Source: Dyadobacter psychrophilus (GTDB lineage Bacteria > Bacteroidota > Bacteroidia > Cytophagales > Spirosomataceae). From it: 64,000 bases of DNA. The first letter of the stretch is position 1. Each line of letters opens with the position of its first letter. The notes beneath the pieces were generated by a model. The model was not told where the DNA came from. It did no database searches and was given only the letters and a program-made list of their open reading frames with translations. The DNA lies in contig NZ_FUZA01000006.1 in the NCBI RefSeq assembly GCF_900167945.1, positions 350,313 through 414,312 of the forward strand. Reading direction: 5' to 3'. The position numbers and the translations under genes were made by a program. Positions 26,310-35,154 of this stretch are shown here, one piece after another.

Positions 26310-27044
26310 ATGACAGAAGAATTTAGAAAACGAGCCAAGAACTTCTTGCTGCTTGACATTGAAACCGTTTCCTCATTTGCATCCTACGACCAGCTTCCCG
26401 AACGGATGCAGAAGCTTTGGGACAAAAAAGCACTGACATTCCGAAAGGGAGACGACGAGACCTCCAATGCAGCGTATTTCTACGACCGTGGTGCGATTTA
26501 CTCGGAATTTGGAAAGATCGTTTGCATCGCATTTGGCGCATTTTTCTGGAATGAAAACGATGAGATTTCGTTCAAAGTCACCAGCTTTTCCGGGGACAAT
26601 GAAGTTGATATCCTGCTACAATTCAAAGCATTAATTGAAAAATATCCGGCAGATCAGCTCATTTTGTGTGCGCATAATGGCAAAGAATTTGACTTCCCGT
26701 TCCTATGCCGAAGAATGCTGATCCACTGTATTGAAATCCCAAAAGCGTTGCAGATTTCGGGTAAAAAACCATGGGAAATTTTGCATCAGGACACGATGGA
26801 TCTTTGGAAATTCGGCGACTATAAAAGCTACACCTCACTGGATTTGCTCGCAGCCGTTTTTGACATTCCCGGCAGTAAAAATGAAATGAGTGGCGACCAG
26901 GTAACGAAGGTTTATTACGAAGAAAATGATCTGGCCAAAATTTGCCGATATTGCAGAGAAGATGTCGTCGTGCTGGCACAGCTTTATCTGAGATTACATT
27001 GTTTTAAGGCAGTGCAGCCCGAAAATATTATCAGAATAGAATAA
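26310..27044 (+). CDS. PolB-like 3'-5' exonuclease (DEDDy)
   Basis: The 244-residue protein has an RNase H-like exonuclease core. Exo I is LLLDIETVSS (Asp16, Glu18), Exo II is HNGKEFDFPFL, and Exo III is RYCREDVVVLAQLYLR with Tyr four residues before the catalytic Asp, the DEDDy arrangement. It resembles the stand-alone exonuclease related to the proofreading domain of B-family polymerases. No polymerase domain is attached. It closes the lipB group, and its stop codon is followed immediately by a CCCG-phased repeat that can fold into a hairpin. Confidence 0.87.
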   Translation: MTEEFRKRAKNFLLLDIETVSSFASYDQLPERMQKLWDKKALTFRKGDDETSNAAYFYDRGAIYSEFGKIVCIAFGAFFWNENDEISFKVTSFSGDNEVDILLQFKALIEKYPADQLILCAHNGKEFDFPFLCRRMLIHCIEIPKALQISGKKPWEILHQDTMDLWKFGDYKSYTSLDLLAAVFDIPGSKNEMSGDQVTKVYYEENDLAKICRYCREDVVVLAQLYLRLHCFKAVQPENIIRIE

Positions 27045-27099
27045 CCCGTCGGCTGGCGCCCGGCTAACGACGCCCGTGGGCAACCCGCTTTCACCCTTG
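27045..27099. repeat. CCCG-phased GC-rich repeat with hairpin after the exonuclease stop codon
   Basis: Starting at the base after the TAA stop are CCCGTCGGCTGGCG (27045-27058) and CCCGGCTAACGACG (27059-27072), both 14 bp. Three shorter CCCG/CCC-starting segments of 11, 10 and 6 bp follow, to 27099. Bases 27047-27072 fold into a hairpin (CGTCG with CGACG and GCTGG with CCGGC, TAA bulge). No T-run follows. The GC content contrasts with the AT-rich flanks. Confidence 0.6.
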
Positions 27100-27123
27100 T
27101 GAAGGCATTATATAAAAGAATAA

Positions 27124-29505
27124 ATGAAAGACAAAAAAATAAAAATTAACAAAGGCAATGATAAAAAAGAGGTCAGAACGCCTCATCATATTGTTTCCTA
27201 CATTGATAATCTGAAAGCTGATATTGCGGCTTTTTTCGATTTAAACAGCGAGCATACTTTCCGCCCTTTCGATGTCCATGATCACTTTGGAGTTCAGGAT
27301 AAGAAGGTAAAACAGCTTATTAACGAAATTATTCATGAGCTTGAAGAGGCAGGAAGGCTTGTGCATCAAAATGGCGGTTATTCTGCCGGTCCGAATAAAG
27401 AGGTTAAGAAAGGCCTTACAGGACGCGTGGACCGGGTAAATAAATCATTTGCCTTCGTCATTATTGAGGGCCGCGAGGACGATATTTATATAGAATCCGA
27501 AATGCTGAATGGCGCTTGGGATGGTGACATTGTTACCGTTCAGCCGCTGACAAAAAACAGCCGTAATTCAAGGTCTGGCCGCAATGACTCTGGTAAGAGT
27601 CGCGTGGAGGGACGCGTTGCAGAAATTGTGGAGCGTTCGGGGACTGAGATTGTCGGGATTATTGAAATTACTTCGCGTTATGCAGTTGTCCAGCCAGATA
27701 ACAAAAAGCTTTTTGACCCTATTTATATTGAACCAGAGGAGGTTAAGGAGGCGCAAGATGGTGATAAGGTGATTGTAAAAGTGACGCAATGGCCTACCAG
27801 AAGAAGCCAGGCAGAGGGTGAAATTGTTCAGGTATTGGGAAAAGCCGGTAACAATGATGTCGAAATGCATGCGATTCTTGCGGAATTTGGACTTCCTTAT
27901 CATTTTCCTGAAACGGTGGAAGCCGAGGCGCAGCGGATTCCCGATAAAATTTCCGAAAAGGACATTAAAAAGCGCAGGGATATTCGGGATGTGCTGACTT
28001 TCACCATTGATCCGGTTGATGCGAAGGACTTCGATGACGCGCTTTCTGTGCGTTACCTGGATGAGGGTGTGGTTGAGGTGGGCGTTCATATTGCAGACGT
28101 TTCGCATTATGTTTTGCCGGGAACTGAATTGGAAAAGGAGGCTTACCGTCGCGCAACATCGGTTTATCTGGTGGATAGGACGGTTCCAATGCTTCCGGAA
28201 AAGTTGTCCAACAACCTTTGCTCGCTCCGACCGAATGAAGATAAACTTTCGTTTTCAGCCATTTTTGAAATAAGTCCAAAAGGCAAAGTCCTGAAAGAAT
28301 GGTTTGGCAGGACGGTCATCCATTCGGACAGACGCTTTTCTTATGAAGAAGCACAAGCAGTTCTGGATTCGGGAGAAGGAGATTATCCGCGTGAGTTGCA
28401 TACATTGAATACGCTGGCGAAGATTTTGCGTAAAGAGCGGTTTAAGAATGGTGCTATTAATTTTGAAACCCCGGAAGTCCGTTTCAGACTGGACGAGAAC
28501 GGAAAGCCGCTTGGGATTTATCAAAAAGAGCGCCATGATTCCAATAAATTGATTGAAGAATTCATGCTGCTCGCTAATAAACGCGTTGCGGAATACGTGT
28601 ATTCGCTTTCAAAAGGCGAGGCCAAAAATACGATGGTCTATCGCGTACACGAAGCGCCGGATACGGATCGGTTGCAGACATTTGCAAACTTCGTTGGCAA
28701 GTTGGGCTACAAATTAGAAGTGGAAGAGGAAAATAAGATTGCCAAATCCATGAACAACATGCTTTCCAAAGTGGAAGGAAAGCCCGAGCAAAACCTCATT
28801 GAATCACTTGCCGTGAGAACAATGGCAAAAGCGCGTTATAGCGTTGAGGATCTCGGACACTTCGGGCTGGCATTTCAGCGCTATTCACACTTCACCTCGC
28901 CAATCCGCCGTTATCCGGACGTGATGGCGCACAGACTTTTACAGCATTATCTGGACGGCGGTGCTTCGGTTCCAAGGGACAGTTATGAAGATGCGTCGAA
29001 GCATTCATCTGAAAGAGAAAGACTTGCTGCGGAGGCTGAAAGGGCTTCTATTAAATACAAGCAAGTGGAGTACATGAGTATGATGGATAAGGATCGTGAA
29101 TTTGACGGGATCGTTACAGGTGTCACGGAATTCGGGATTTTTGTTGAAATAACAGAAACAGCATCCGAAGGACTTATCCGCATGACGGATCTTGGCGATG
29201 ATTACTACGAGCTCGACAAAGAAAATTACCGCATCATCGGCCAGCGCACCAAGAAGATTTACACATTCGGAGAAAAGGTGAAGGTAAAAGTGAAAGATAC
29301 GAACCTTGCACGCAGAAGCATGGATCTGTATTTGGCTGGAACAATTCCTTCACCGGTTCGGAATAACAATGGTTCTGGTGACAGGGACAGACGTCCCAGA
29401 GAGTCGCGTGAATCGAGATCGTCAGGAAAAAGCAGCCGTTCCTCAACGTCATCGTCCAGATCATCTTCATCCGCGAAGCCAAAAGAAAGGCGTAAGCGGC
29501 GATAG
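27124..29505 (+). CDS. rnr: Ribonuclease R
   Basis: The 793-residue 3'-5' exoribonuclease degrades structured RNA processively. In order there are an N-terminal winged-helix/cold-shock region (about 1-235), the RNB catalytic domain with DPVDAKDFDDA (296-306, the metal-binding aspartates), HFTSPIRRYPDVMAHR near the end of RNB, and an S1 domain (about 655-725: FDGIVTGVTEFGIFVEI). A Ser/Arg/Lys-rich tail (about 745-793) ends KERRKRR, typical of RNA-binding tails in this family. The ATG lies 79 bp after the exonuclease gene, with a GC-rich hairpin repeat between. It abuts the converging small gene with no gap. Confidence 0.95.
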   Translation: MKDKKIKINKGNDKKEVRTPHHIVSYIDNLKADIAAFFDLNSEHTFRPFDVHDHFGVQDKKVKQLINEIIHELEEAGRLVHQNGGYSAGPNKEVKKGLTGRVDRVNKSFAFVIIEGREDDIYIESEMLNGAWDGDIVTVQPLTKNSRNSRSGRNDSGKSRVEGRVAEIVERSGTEIVGIIEITSRYAVVQPDNKKLFDPIYIEPEEVKEAQDGDKVIVKVTQWPTRRSQAEGEIVQVLGKAGNNDVEMHAILAEFGLPYHFPETVEAEAQRIPDKISEKDIKKRRDIRDVLTFTIDPVDAKDFDDALSVRYLDEGVVEVGVHIADVSHYVLPGTELEKEAYRRATSVYLVDRTVPMLPEKLSNNLCSLRPNEDKLSFSAIFEISPKGKVLKEWFGRTVIHSDRRFSYEEAQAVLDSGEGDYPRELHTLNTLAKILRKERFKNGAINFETPEVRFRLDENGKPLGIYQKERHDSNKLIEEFMLLANKRVAEYVYSLSKGEAKNTMVYRVHEAPDTDRLQTFANFVGKLGYKLEVEEENKIAKSMNNMLSKVEGKPEQNLIESLAVRTMAKARYSVEDLGHFGLAFQRYSHFTSPIRRYPDVMAHRLLQHYLDGGASVPRDSYEDASKHSSERERLAAEAERASIKYKQVEYMSMMDKDREFDGIVTGVTEFGIFVEITETASEGLIRMTDLGDDYYELDKENYRIIGQRTKKIYTFGEKVKVKVKDTNLARRSMDLYLAGTIPSPVRNNNGSGDRDRRPRESRESRSSGKSSRSSTSSSRSSSSAKPKERRKRR

Positions 29506-29721
29506 TTATACGGCCTGTTTCACTTTTTTCAAAAGCTCGTCAACACGATCAGATAAAGCTATCAGGCCTTTTTCAATTTCCATATCTAATGTTCCCGGGG
29601 CAAACTGATCTTTGTTCCGGGCCATTTCCTTCCAAAATTCTTTTTTTTCTTCCTCACTTTGCAATGCTGAAAATCTGGTGAATGCATTACGTAAGGACTT
29701 AGGGATAATCTGTTGGTTCAT
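29506..29721 (-). CDS. Small hypothetical protein, second gene of an overlapping pair
   Basis: The protein has 71 residues, is highly charged and probably all-helical (SALQSEEEKKEFWKEMARNK, then a heptad-like IEKGLIALSDRVDELLKKVK). Its ATG overlaps the TGA of the 58-residue gene upstream as ATGA, so translation is probably coupled. Its stop is adjacent to the rnr stop on the other strand. There is no signal peptide and no family I recognise. The size and arrangement resemble toxin-antitoxin modules, but that is only an analogy. Confidence 0.6.
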   Translation of the reverse strand: MNQQIIPKSLRNAFTRFSALQSEEEKKEFWKEMARNKDQFAPGTLDMEIEKGLIALSDRVDELLKKVKQAV

Positions 29722-29894
29722 GCGTCTAGAATTGATTTGAGTTCAAGTAATCGATCCAAAATACCATTAATATGTGCTTCTAGCCTAGGCCCTTTCAAAC
29801 TTGATAATTCGCCTTCCGATCCACTGTAAAAATCGAGAATATATTTCAGATAAATTATCTCTTCTTCGAGTTCTTTCCTTTCAACAGGTGACAT
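29718..29894 (-). CDS. Very small hypothetical protein (58 residues), first gene of an overlapping pair
   Basis: Reading the minus strand from ATG at 29894 gives a 58-residue frame ending TGA at 29718-29720. It begins MSPVERKELEEEIIYLKYIL and ends DRLLELKSILDA. Two amphipathic helices are joined by a Ser/Gly-rich turn, and leucines recur at helical spacing in the second. The ATGA overlap with the next gene supports real translation. It has no recognisable domain. Confidence 0.5.
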   Translation of the reverse strand: MSPVERKELEEEIIYLKYILDFYSGSEGELSSLKGPRLEAHINGILDRLLELKSILDA

Positions 29895-30063
29895 TTCTCT
29901 TTATTCTAGTGTGTGTTCTACCTCAAGGAAATATATGCACCGCGTTTCGAAGAATAGCAAACAAATTACCCGCCGGTAAATATGTGCCGTTAAACTTTAC
30001 GGATGAATGTTAGATTGATGTACTTAGAAGCTTTGATGTTAAAGGAAACTCCAATCCCCTGAC

Positions 30064-30957
30064 ATGCTTAGAACCCTGAAACTCGTAGCTTTTTTACTGA
30101 TCCTCTCCCTCACTTCCCAAGCCCAAAAAGCTGCCGATAAGGAGGAATGGCAATCTCTGTTCAATGGTAAAGACCTTACGGGTTGGGACATTAAGATTGC
30201 AGGACATAAGGTGAATGATAATTATAAGAACACCTTCATTGTTGAGGATAATATGATTCGGGTGAATTATAAAGAATATGACAAATTCACCACCGAATAC
30301 GGGCATATGTATTACAACAAGCCTTTTTCCCACTATAAAATCAGATTGCAATATCGCTTTACAGGCAATCAGGTTCCCGGTGGCGCTTCCTGGAATGTCA
30401 GGAACAGCGGCATAATGCTGCATTCGCAGTCGGCGGCTAGTTTAGGTTTGGATCAGGACTTCCCTATTTCTCTGGAAATGCAATATTTGGGAGGTTTGAA
30501 TGCTGGCGAGCGGACAACCGGCAACCTTTGCACACCCGGGACCATTGTCGAGATCAATGGAAAAGTAGATCAGGCGCATTGCATTAACTCCACTTCAAAA
30601 ACATACAACGGCGACCAATGGGTTACTGCTGAGGCGATTGTACTGGGCGACTCTATTGTTTATCATATGATCGAAGGCGATACAGTTCTGACATTTACCA
30701 ATCCCAAAATCGGTGGCGGCTATGTTGGTAAAAATCATACGTTTAAAGACGGAAAAGTGGGCAGCGAAGCGGAATGGGTTCGTAAAGACAATACGCCGTT
30801 GGGAAGCGGCTACATTGCATTGCAGGCCGAAAGTCACCCTATCGATTTCCGGAACATCGAATTGCTGAATTTGAAGGGTTGCATGAATCCAAAAGCAACC
30901 AATTACAAGTCCTATTACAAATATCCTGATAACAACACGTGCACGTTTAATAAGTAG
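30064..30957 (+). CDS. Secreted DUF1080 (3-keto-disaccharide hydrolase-type) protein
   Basis: This 297-residue exported protein has a signal peptide (1-20, ending SQAQK). The DUF1080 lectin-like fold opens with EEWQSLFNGKDLTGWDIKIAG and carries NSGIMLHSQSAASLGLDQDFPISLEMQYLGG, then GSGYIALQAESHPIDFRNIELL. The family includes hydrolases of 3-keto-disaccharides. After it comes a short Cys-containing unit, GCMNPKATNYKSYYKYPDNNTC, resembling the small two-Cys repeats of Bacteroidota secreted proteins. It matches the sugar-oxidation theme of the 16-24 kb cluster and precedes a second PhyH gene. Confidence 0.87.
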   Translation: MLRTLKLVAFLLILSLTSQAQKAADKEEWQSLFNGKDLTGWDIKIAGHKVNDNYKNTFIVEDNMIRVNYKEYDKFTTEYGHMYYNKPFSHYKIRLQYRFTGNQVPGGASWNVRNSGIMLHSQSAASLGLDQDFPISLEMQYLGGLNAGERTTGNLCTPGTIVEINGKVDQAHCINSTSKTYNGDQWVTAEAIVLGDSIVYHMIEGDTVLTFTNPKIGGGYVGKNHTFKDGKVGSEAEWVRKDNTPLGSGYIALQAESHPIDFRNIELLNLKGCMNPKATNYKSYYKYPDNNTCTFNK

Positions 30958-31003
30958 TTAGTAACGGTGACACATTTGCTCGGTCACCCGAAGTGGTTTT
31001 GAT

Positions 31004-31011
31004 TATATTTG
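31004..31011 (+). promoter_or_regulatory. Possible -7 element before the second PhyH gene
   Basis: TATATTTG fits the TAnnTTTG consensus and lies 32 bp before the ATG at 31044. No TTG occurs at the usual 19-bp distance, so this is weak evidence for a promoter. Confidence 0.35.
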
Positions 31012-31043
31012 GTAAACGTCATTTTTCTCTAACCCATTCACTT

Positions 31044-32051
31044 ATGAGCATTGTTCAGCGCGTCCTTCGCAAAGCCGAATCAATTAAAGATCATTATTTT
31101 CCGATTAAGGAATTTGATCAGGCGACGCTTCCCTGGATCGACAAATCTAACGCCGATATCGCAGGTTTTTTGAAAAAAAATCCGCCTCGCTACGATGTTC
31201 CCTATGACATGGCTGATAAGTTAAGGAGCTGGGAACAAAATGGTTACGTTGTGCTGGAAAAGATCATCCCGGAAGAAATGATAGATAATTTCTGGGGAGA
31301 TTTTCAAAAGCTGGTGCAGAATCCCGATAAATATGACCTCTCGGTCCGTATTGACCTGGATGAATTCAAACCCAATCAGGAAAGGAACATTAAGGAATTT
31401 CCGAAAGAAGCGTTGCTAGGCAAATATGTGAAGATCAACGACTTCCATAACTCATCGGTGGCTGGGAAAAAGTTGATGACGCATCCTTACATTGTTTCAT
31501 TCCTGGAAGCGATTTTCAATCAAAAGATTGTGGTCATGCAGAGTTTGGTTTTTATGTACGGAAGCCAGCAGCCTACACATCAGGATTTCCCTTGGGTTAC
31601 AGCAAAAATTCCGAGTCATCTGGCCGCCGCGTGGATTGCGTTAGAGGACATTAAAATTGACTCCGGCCCGCTTTACTATTACATTGGTTCTCACAAAATG
31701 CCAAAATTTAACTTCGGAAGCGGTATTTTGTTCAAAAAAGACTCGACAAAATCTCCACTTGAATTTGCTCAATATCTCGATCAAACCTGTGCAGAACATC
31801 AATATCCGAAAGAAACATTGCTCATAAAAAAAGGCGATGTGCTGATCTGGCATGCAGCGCTGGCGCACGGCGGCTCGATGATCACCAATCCGGAGCAAAC
31901 CAGGAAATCATTTGTCTGCCACTATTCGACTGAACAAGCATTGCCTTATCATAGAAATTTTGTGACGCAGGTGCCCGTTAAGCAAGATTATAACGGCGTT
32001 TTCATCTACAATAACCCTGTCTTTCCCCAATCTGAGGATGTATTGAAATAA
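31044..32051 (+). CDS. Phytanoyl-CoA dioxygenase (PhyH) family protein
   Basis: The ATG at 31044 gives 335 residues (MSIVQRVLRKAESIKDHYF); an earlier in-frame ATG at 30993 would place the -7-like element inside the gene. The iron motif is His179-x-Asp181 (TPTHQD-type, here QQPTHQDFPW), with a distal His in LIWHAALAHGG (His270 or His275) and a conserved Arg in TRKSFVCHY, so the site looks complete. It is cytoplasmic. It differs clearly from the PhyH protein at 18.2-19.0 kb (longer N-terminus). The substrate is unknown. A strong terminator hairpin follows. Confidence 0.86.
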   Translation: MSIVQRVLRKAESIKDHYFPIKEFDQATLPWIDKSNADIAGFLKKNPPRYDVPYDMADKLRSWEQNGYVVLEKIIPEEMIDNFWGDFQKLVQNPDKYDLSVRIDLDEFKPNQERNIKEFPKEALLGKYVKINDFHNSSVAGKKLMTHPYIVSFLEAIFNQKIVVMQSLVFMYGSQQPTHQDFPWVTAKIPSHLAAAWIALEDIKIDSGPLYYYIGSHKMPKFNFGSGILFKKDSTKSPLEFAQYLDQTCAEHQYPKETLLIKKGDVLIWHAALAHGGSMITNPEQTRKSFVCHYSTEQALPYHRNFVTQVPVKQDYNGVFIYNNPVFPQSEDVLK

Positions 32052-32088
32052 TTATTAACCAATTCATTTTTGGTTTTTTATATTTTTG

Positions 32089-32133
32089 CAAAAAATGGAC
32101 GTTTATACTGGACACAGCATCGTCCATTTTTTG
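32089..32133. terminator. Intrinsic terminator between PhyH gene and gldG
   Basis: CAAAAAATGGACG (32089-32101) and its exact complement CGTCCATTTTTTG (32121-32133) form a 13-bp stem with a 19-base loop and a T-rich 3' end. It ends the PhyH transcript. Confidence 0.85.
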
Positions 32134-32171
32134 TTTATATCTAAATCTGCCCAAAGGCCGTATCTTCCTGA

Positions 32172-33827
32172 ATGAAAAATACAACGCTCCGGTTTGTCTT
32201 GATTGTAGGTTTGCTCGCCGGAGTAAACTTTTTGGCCTCACAGTTCTTCTTCCGATGGGACCTGACACAGGACAAGCGATACAGCATTTCTGACGCTACA
32301 AAACAGCTTTTAGGCGATCTTGACAAGGATATTATTGTTAATGTTTACCTAAGTGGCGATTTACCTGCGGGATTTGAACGATTGGAAAGCGCCACACGGG
32401 AAACATTGGAAGAGTTTAAAACTTATTCTAATGGCCACCTGATCGTTAACTATTCTGATCCCTCCGAAGCAACCAGTGAAGAACAACGGCAAAAACAGTT
32501 TCTGAATTTGGTTGACAGAGGTCTTACCCCGACAAACATATTCGATAATGAAGACGGGAAGCGGACGGAAAAGATCGTTTTTCCAGGTGCAATTGTTCAG
32601 GCAGATACATTATCTGTTCCGGTTCAGCTTTTAAAAGGGAATAAGTTCAGCTCGCCGGAAGAGCAGCTTAACCAGTCTTATGAAGGAGTTGAATTTGAAA
32701 TAGCGTCCGCTATCCGGCTGCTGGGCAACCAGGAACATAAAAAAGTCGGGCTCGTTGTTAGCCATACCAAAATATCCCCGGCAAGACTAAGCGACTTAAT
32801 TGCAACGATCCAGCAGAATTATGACGTGTTCCTGGACATGAATAATCCGGAATCTTATGAAGGACTGGATGCATTGCTCGTTTTAAAACCCGACAGCGCC
32901 TTTTCGGATGATGAAAAATATAAGCTGGACCAATACATTATGGGCGGCGGCAATGCATTGTTTTTCGTGGATGGGGCACGTGTCGACAGCGTTAGTCTGG
33001 ACGGGAATTATGCGCAGCCATTGGACCTGAATCTCAACGATCTCTTTTTCAAATGGGGCGCAAGGGTTAACACGAACCTGGTTAAGGATCTCAAAAGCAG
33101 CGCGGAAATCCTTTTAAATGTTGGCAACGTGGGTGACAAACCAGACATTAGACCCGTGCCATGGCGCTTTTTTCCCTTGTTGAACAATTTTGGCAGACAT
33201 ACGATTACAAGGAATGTTAATGCCGTTTATACAAGGTTTCTTAGCTCGATCGATACAGTTGGAGGCGCTGACAACATTAAGAAAACGCCTTTGCTGATGA
33301 CGTCAGAAAATACGCAGATCGTCAACGCACCTGTGCTTGTAGGTTATAATGAGGCGCGCAAGGATCCTGATCCGGCAACTTACAATACGGGGCTAAAATT
33401 GGCCGGTGTTCTTTTAGAAGGAACCTTCAGTTCCCTTTTCGCCAACCGGATTTTGCCTGGTGACCCGAAAGCGGCAAAATTTAAATCAACCGGAAACCCT
33501 GCCAAAGTCATCATTTGTTCAGACGGGGATATCATTGTGAACGATTATGATTATAAAAGGAATGCGCCATTGCCATTGGGTTATGACAGGGTGACCAGAC
33601 AAACCTTCGGAAACAAGGACTTCGTGATGCATGCGCTTGATTATATGACGGATGCAAATGGACTGATCAGTGCACGCAGCAAACAAATTGACATTCGGGC
33701 ATTGGACAAAATCCAGATCCGGGAAAACAAGAAGTTTTGGCAGGCACTTAATTTACTGCTCCCCATAGCCTTGATAGGAGTTTTTGGCGCATTACGCTAC
33801 TACATCCGAACCCGAAAATTCGCTTAG
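32172..33827 (+). CDS. gldG: Gliding motility ABC transporter-associated protein GldG
   Basis: The 551-residue protein has one N-terminal membrane helix (about 8-27: FVLIVGLLAGVNFLASQFFF). The GldG signature follows: RWDLTQDKRYSISDATKQLLGDLDKDIIVNVYLSGDLPAGFERL. A periplasmic ABC_transp_aux-type domain leads to a C-terminal helix (about 528-546, NLLLPIALIGVFGALRYY). GldG works with the membrane protein GldF and ATPase GldA in Flavobacterium gliding. gldF is often next door but is not seen here; the upstream gene is an unrelated dioxygenase. dnaN lies 106 bp downstream. Confidence 0.92.
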   Translation: MKNTTLRFVLIVGLLAGVNFLASQFFFRWDLTQDKRYSISDATKQLLGDLDKDIIVNVYLSGDLPAGFERLESATRETLEEFKTYSNGHLIVNYSDPSEATSEEQRQKQFLNLVDRGLTPTNIFDNEDGKRTEKIVFPGAIVQADTLSVPVQLLKGNKFSSPEEQLNQSYEGVEFEIASAIRLLGNQEHKKVGLVVSHTKISPARLSDLIATIQQNYDVFLDMNNPESYEGLDALLVLKPDSAFSDDEKYKLDQYIMGGGNALFFVDGARVDSVSLDGNYAQPLDLNLNDLFFKWGARVNTNLVKDLKSSAEILLNVGNVGDKPDIRPVPWRFFPLLNNFGRHTITRNVNAVYTRFLSSIDTVGGADNIKKTPLLMTSENTQIVNAPVLVGYNEARKDPDPATYNTGLKLAGVLLEGTFSSLFANRILPGDPKAAKFKSTGNPAKVIICSDGDIIVNDYDYKRNAPLPLGYDRVTRQTFGNKDFVMHALDYMTDANGLISARSKQIDIRALDKIQIRENKKFWQALNLLLPIALIGVFGALRYYIRTRKFA

Positions 33828-33855
33828 AGCACGGTGCTTCGTCGGTAATTTTTTA

Positions 33856-33863
33856 TACTTTTG
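33856..33863 (+). promoter_or_regulatory. Possible -7 element upstream of dnaN
   Basis: TACTTTTG fits TAnnTTTG and lies 70 bp before the dnaN ATG. No clear -33 TTG is present at 19 bp, so it is tentative. Confidence 0.35.
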
Positions 33864-33933
33864 TTCTCTACAAAACGATTTTTCGAAATCCGCTATATAT
33901 AATTTTATCATCTAAACACTTACGTCACGAATT

Positions 33934-35058
33934 ATGAAGTTTGTCGTTTCGTCATCAGTTCTACTTAAACAGCTGTCTGCTATAAACGGTGTCGTTTCAA
34001 CGAACCCAATTGTGCCCATTCTTGAGAACTTCCTTTTATCACTGGAAGGAAATACATTAACGGTTACGGCTTCTGACCTTCAAACGGTGATGATCACCGA
34101 GATTGAAGTGGAGTCATCCGAAAAAGGAGCCATTGCCATTCCGGCCAAATTGTTGCTGGATACGCTTAGGGGACTGCCTGAACAACCGATTACATTGCAA
34201 GTAAATGGCGAGACATTCGGGACCGAGATCATTTCTGATAACGGTCGTTACAAGCTTTCAGGTGAGAATCCAATTGATTTTCCGAAAACACCAGCTGTTA
34301 ATCGCGGCCAGTCCGTTGACTTTTCTTCCTCGTCATTAGGTGCTGCTATTGCTAATACATTGTTCGCAACGAGCACGGATGATCTTCGTCCTGCTATGAC
34401 AGGGGTTTTTGTTCAAATGGGAACAGAAAACGCAACTTTCGTGGCAACAGACGGTCACAGATTGGTAAGATATCGCCGCACAGACATTAAGTCTGAGGTA
34501 GATACTTCCATGATCATTCAGCGCAAAGCATTGAATTTGTTGAAATCATGTTTGCCATCAGAGGATCTGCCGGTTAAGGCCGAATTCACATCGAGCAATG
34601 CATTTTTCAGCTTTGGAAACATTCGAATGATCTGCCGTTTGATCGACGAGCGTTTCCCGGATTATGAGAATGCAATTCCTACAAATAATCAGAATACACT
34701 TACTATTAACAGAATGGAAATCCTTAGCTCGCTAAGACGTATTTCTATTTACTCAAACAGAACAACGCACCAGGTTCGCCTGAAAATGTCGTTAAATGAC
34801 CTTGTTATTTCTGCCGAAGATCTTGATTATTCCAATGAAGCAAACGAGCGCTTAATGTGCGAATACAATGGTGATGATATGGAAATTGGCTTCAATGCTA
34901 AGTTCCTTATTGAAGTGTTAGGCAACCTTTCCAGTAAGACAATTACATTTGAATTATCGGCTCCAAATCGTGCTGGTTTAATAATTCCTGTCGATCAGGA
35001 AGAGAATGAAGACATCCTAATGCTGGTTATGCCAGTGATGCTAAACACTTACGTTTAA
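33934..35058 (+). CDS. dnaN: DNA polymerase III beta subunit (sliding clamp)
   Basis: The 374 residues are of normal clamp length. The start MKFVVSSSVLLKQLSAINGVVSTNPIVPILENFLL is typical for domain 1. ATDGHRLVRYRR closes the second-domain landmark and the C-terminus ends in LVMPVMLNTYV, the conserved clamp end (MPM-like). The protein forms a dimeric ring that tethers polymerase to DNA. It is not next to dnaA or recF here, which is common in Bacteroidota. A perfect palindromic terminator follows 22 bp after the stop. Confidence 0.97.
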   Translation: MKFVVSSSVLLKQLSAINGVVSTNPIVPILENFLLSLEGNTLTVTASDLQTVMITEIEVESSEKGAIAIPAKLLLDTLRGLPEQPITLQVNGETFGTEIISDNGRYKLSGENPIDFPKTPAVNRGQSVDFSSSSLGAAIANTLFATSTDDLRPAMTGVFVQMGTENATFVATDGHRLVRYRRTDIKSEVDTSMIIQRKALNLLKSCLPSEDLPVKAEFTSSNAFFSFGNIRMICRLIDERFPDYENAIPTNNQNTLTINRMEILSSLRRISIYSNRTTHQVRLKMSLNDLVISAEDLDYSNEANERLMCEYNGDDMEIGFNAKFLIEVLGNLSSKTITFELSAPNRAGLIIPVDQEENEDILMLVMPVMLNTYV

Positions 35059-35080
35059 AAATATATTTTGTTTATTAAGG

Positions 35081-35108
35081 AAAATCCAGCTGAGCTCAGC
35101 TGGATTTT
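35081..35108. terminator. Intrinsic terminator after dnaN
   Basis: A perfect 28-bp palindrome (AAAATCCAGCTGAG and its complement) lies 22 bp after the dnaN stop, ending in T-rich sequence (GGATTTTTGCGTTTT). Confidence 0.9.
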
Positions 35109-35154
35109 TGCGTTTTATATCCTTCCAAATCAGCACTTTAACTTCTTTTAACAT

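Noticed and set aside
32081..32088. TATTTTTG as the gldG promoter
   Set aside because: It lies just before a strong terminator hairpin (32089-32133), so transcripts would end before gldG, and there is no -33 match.
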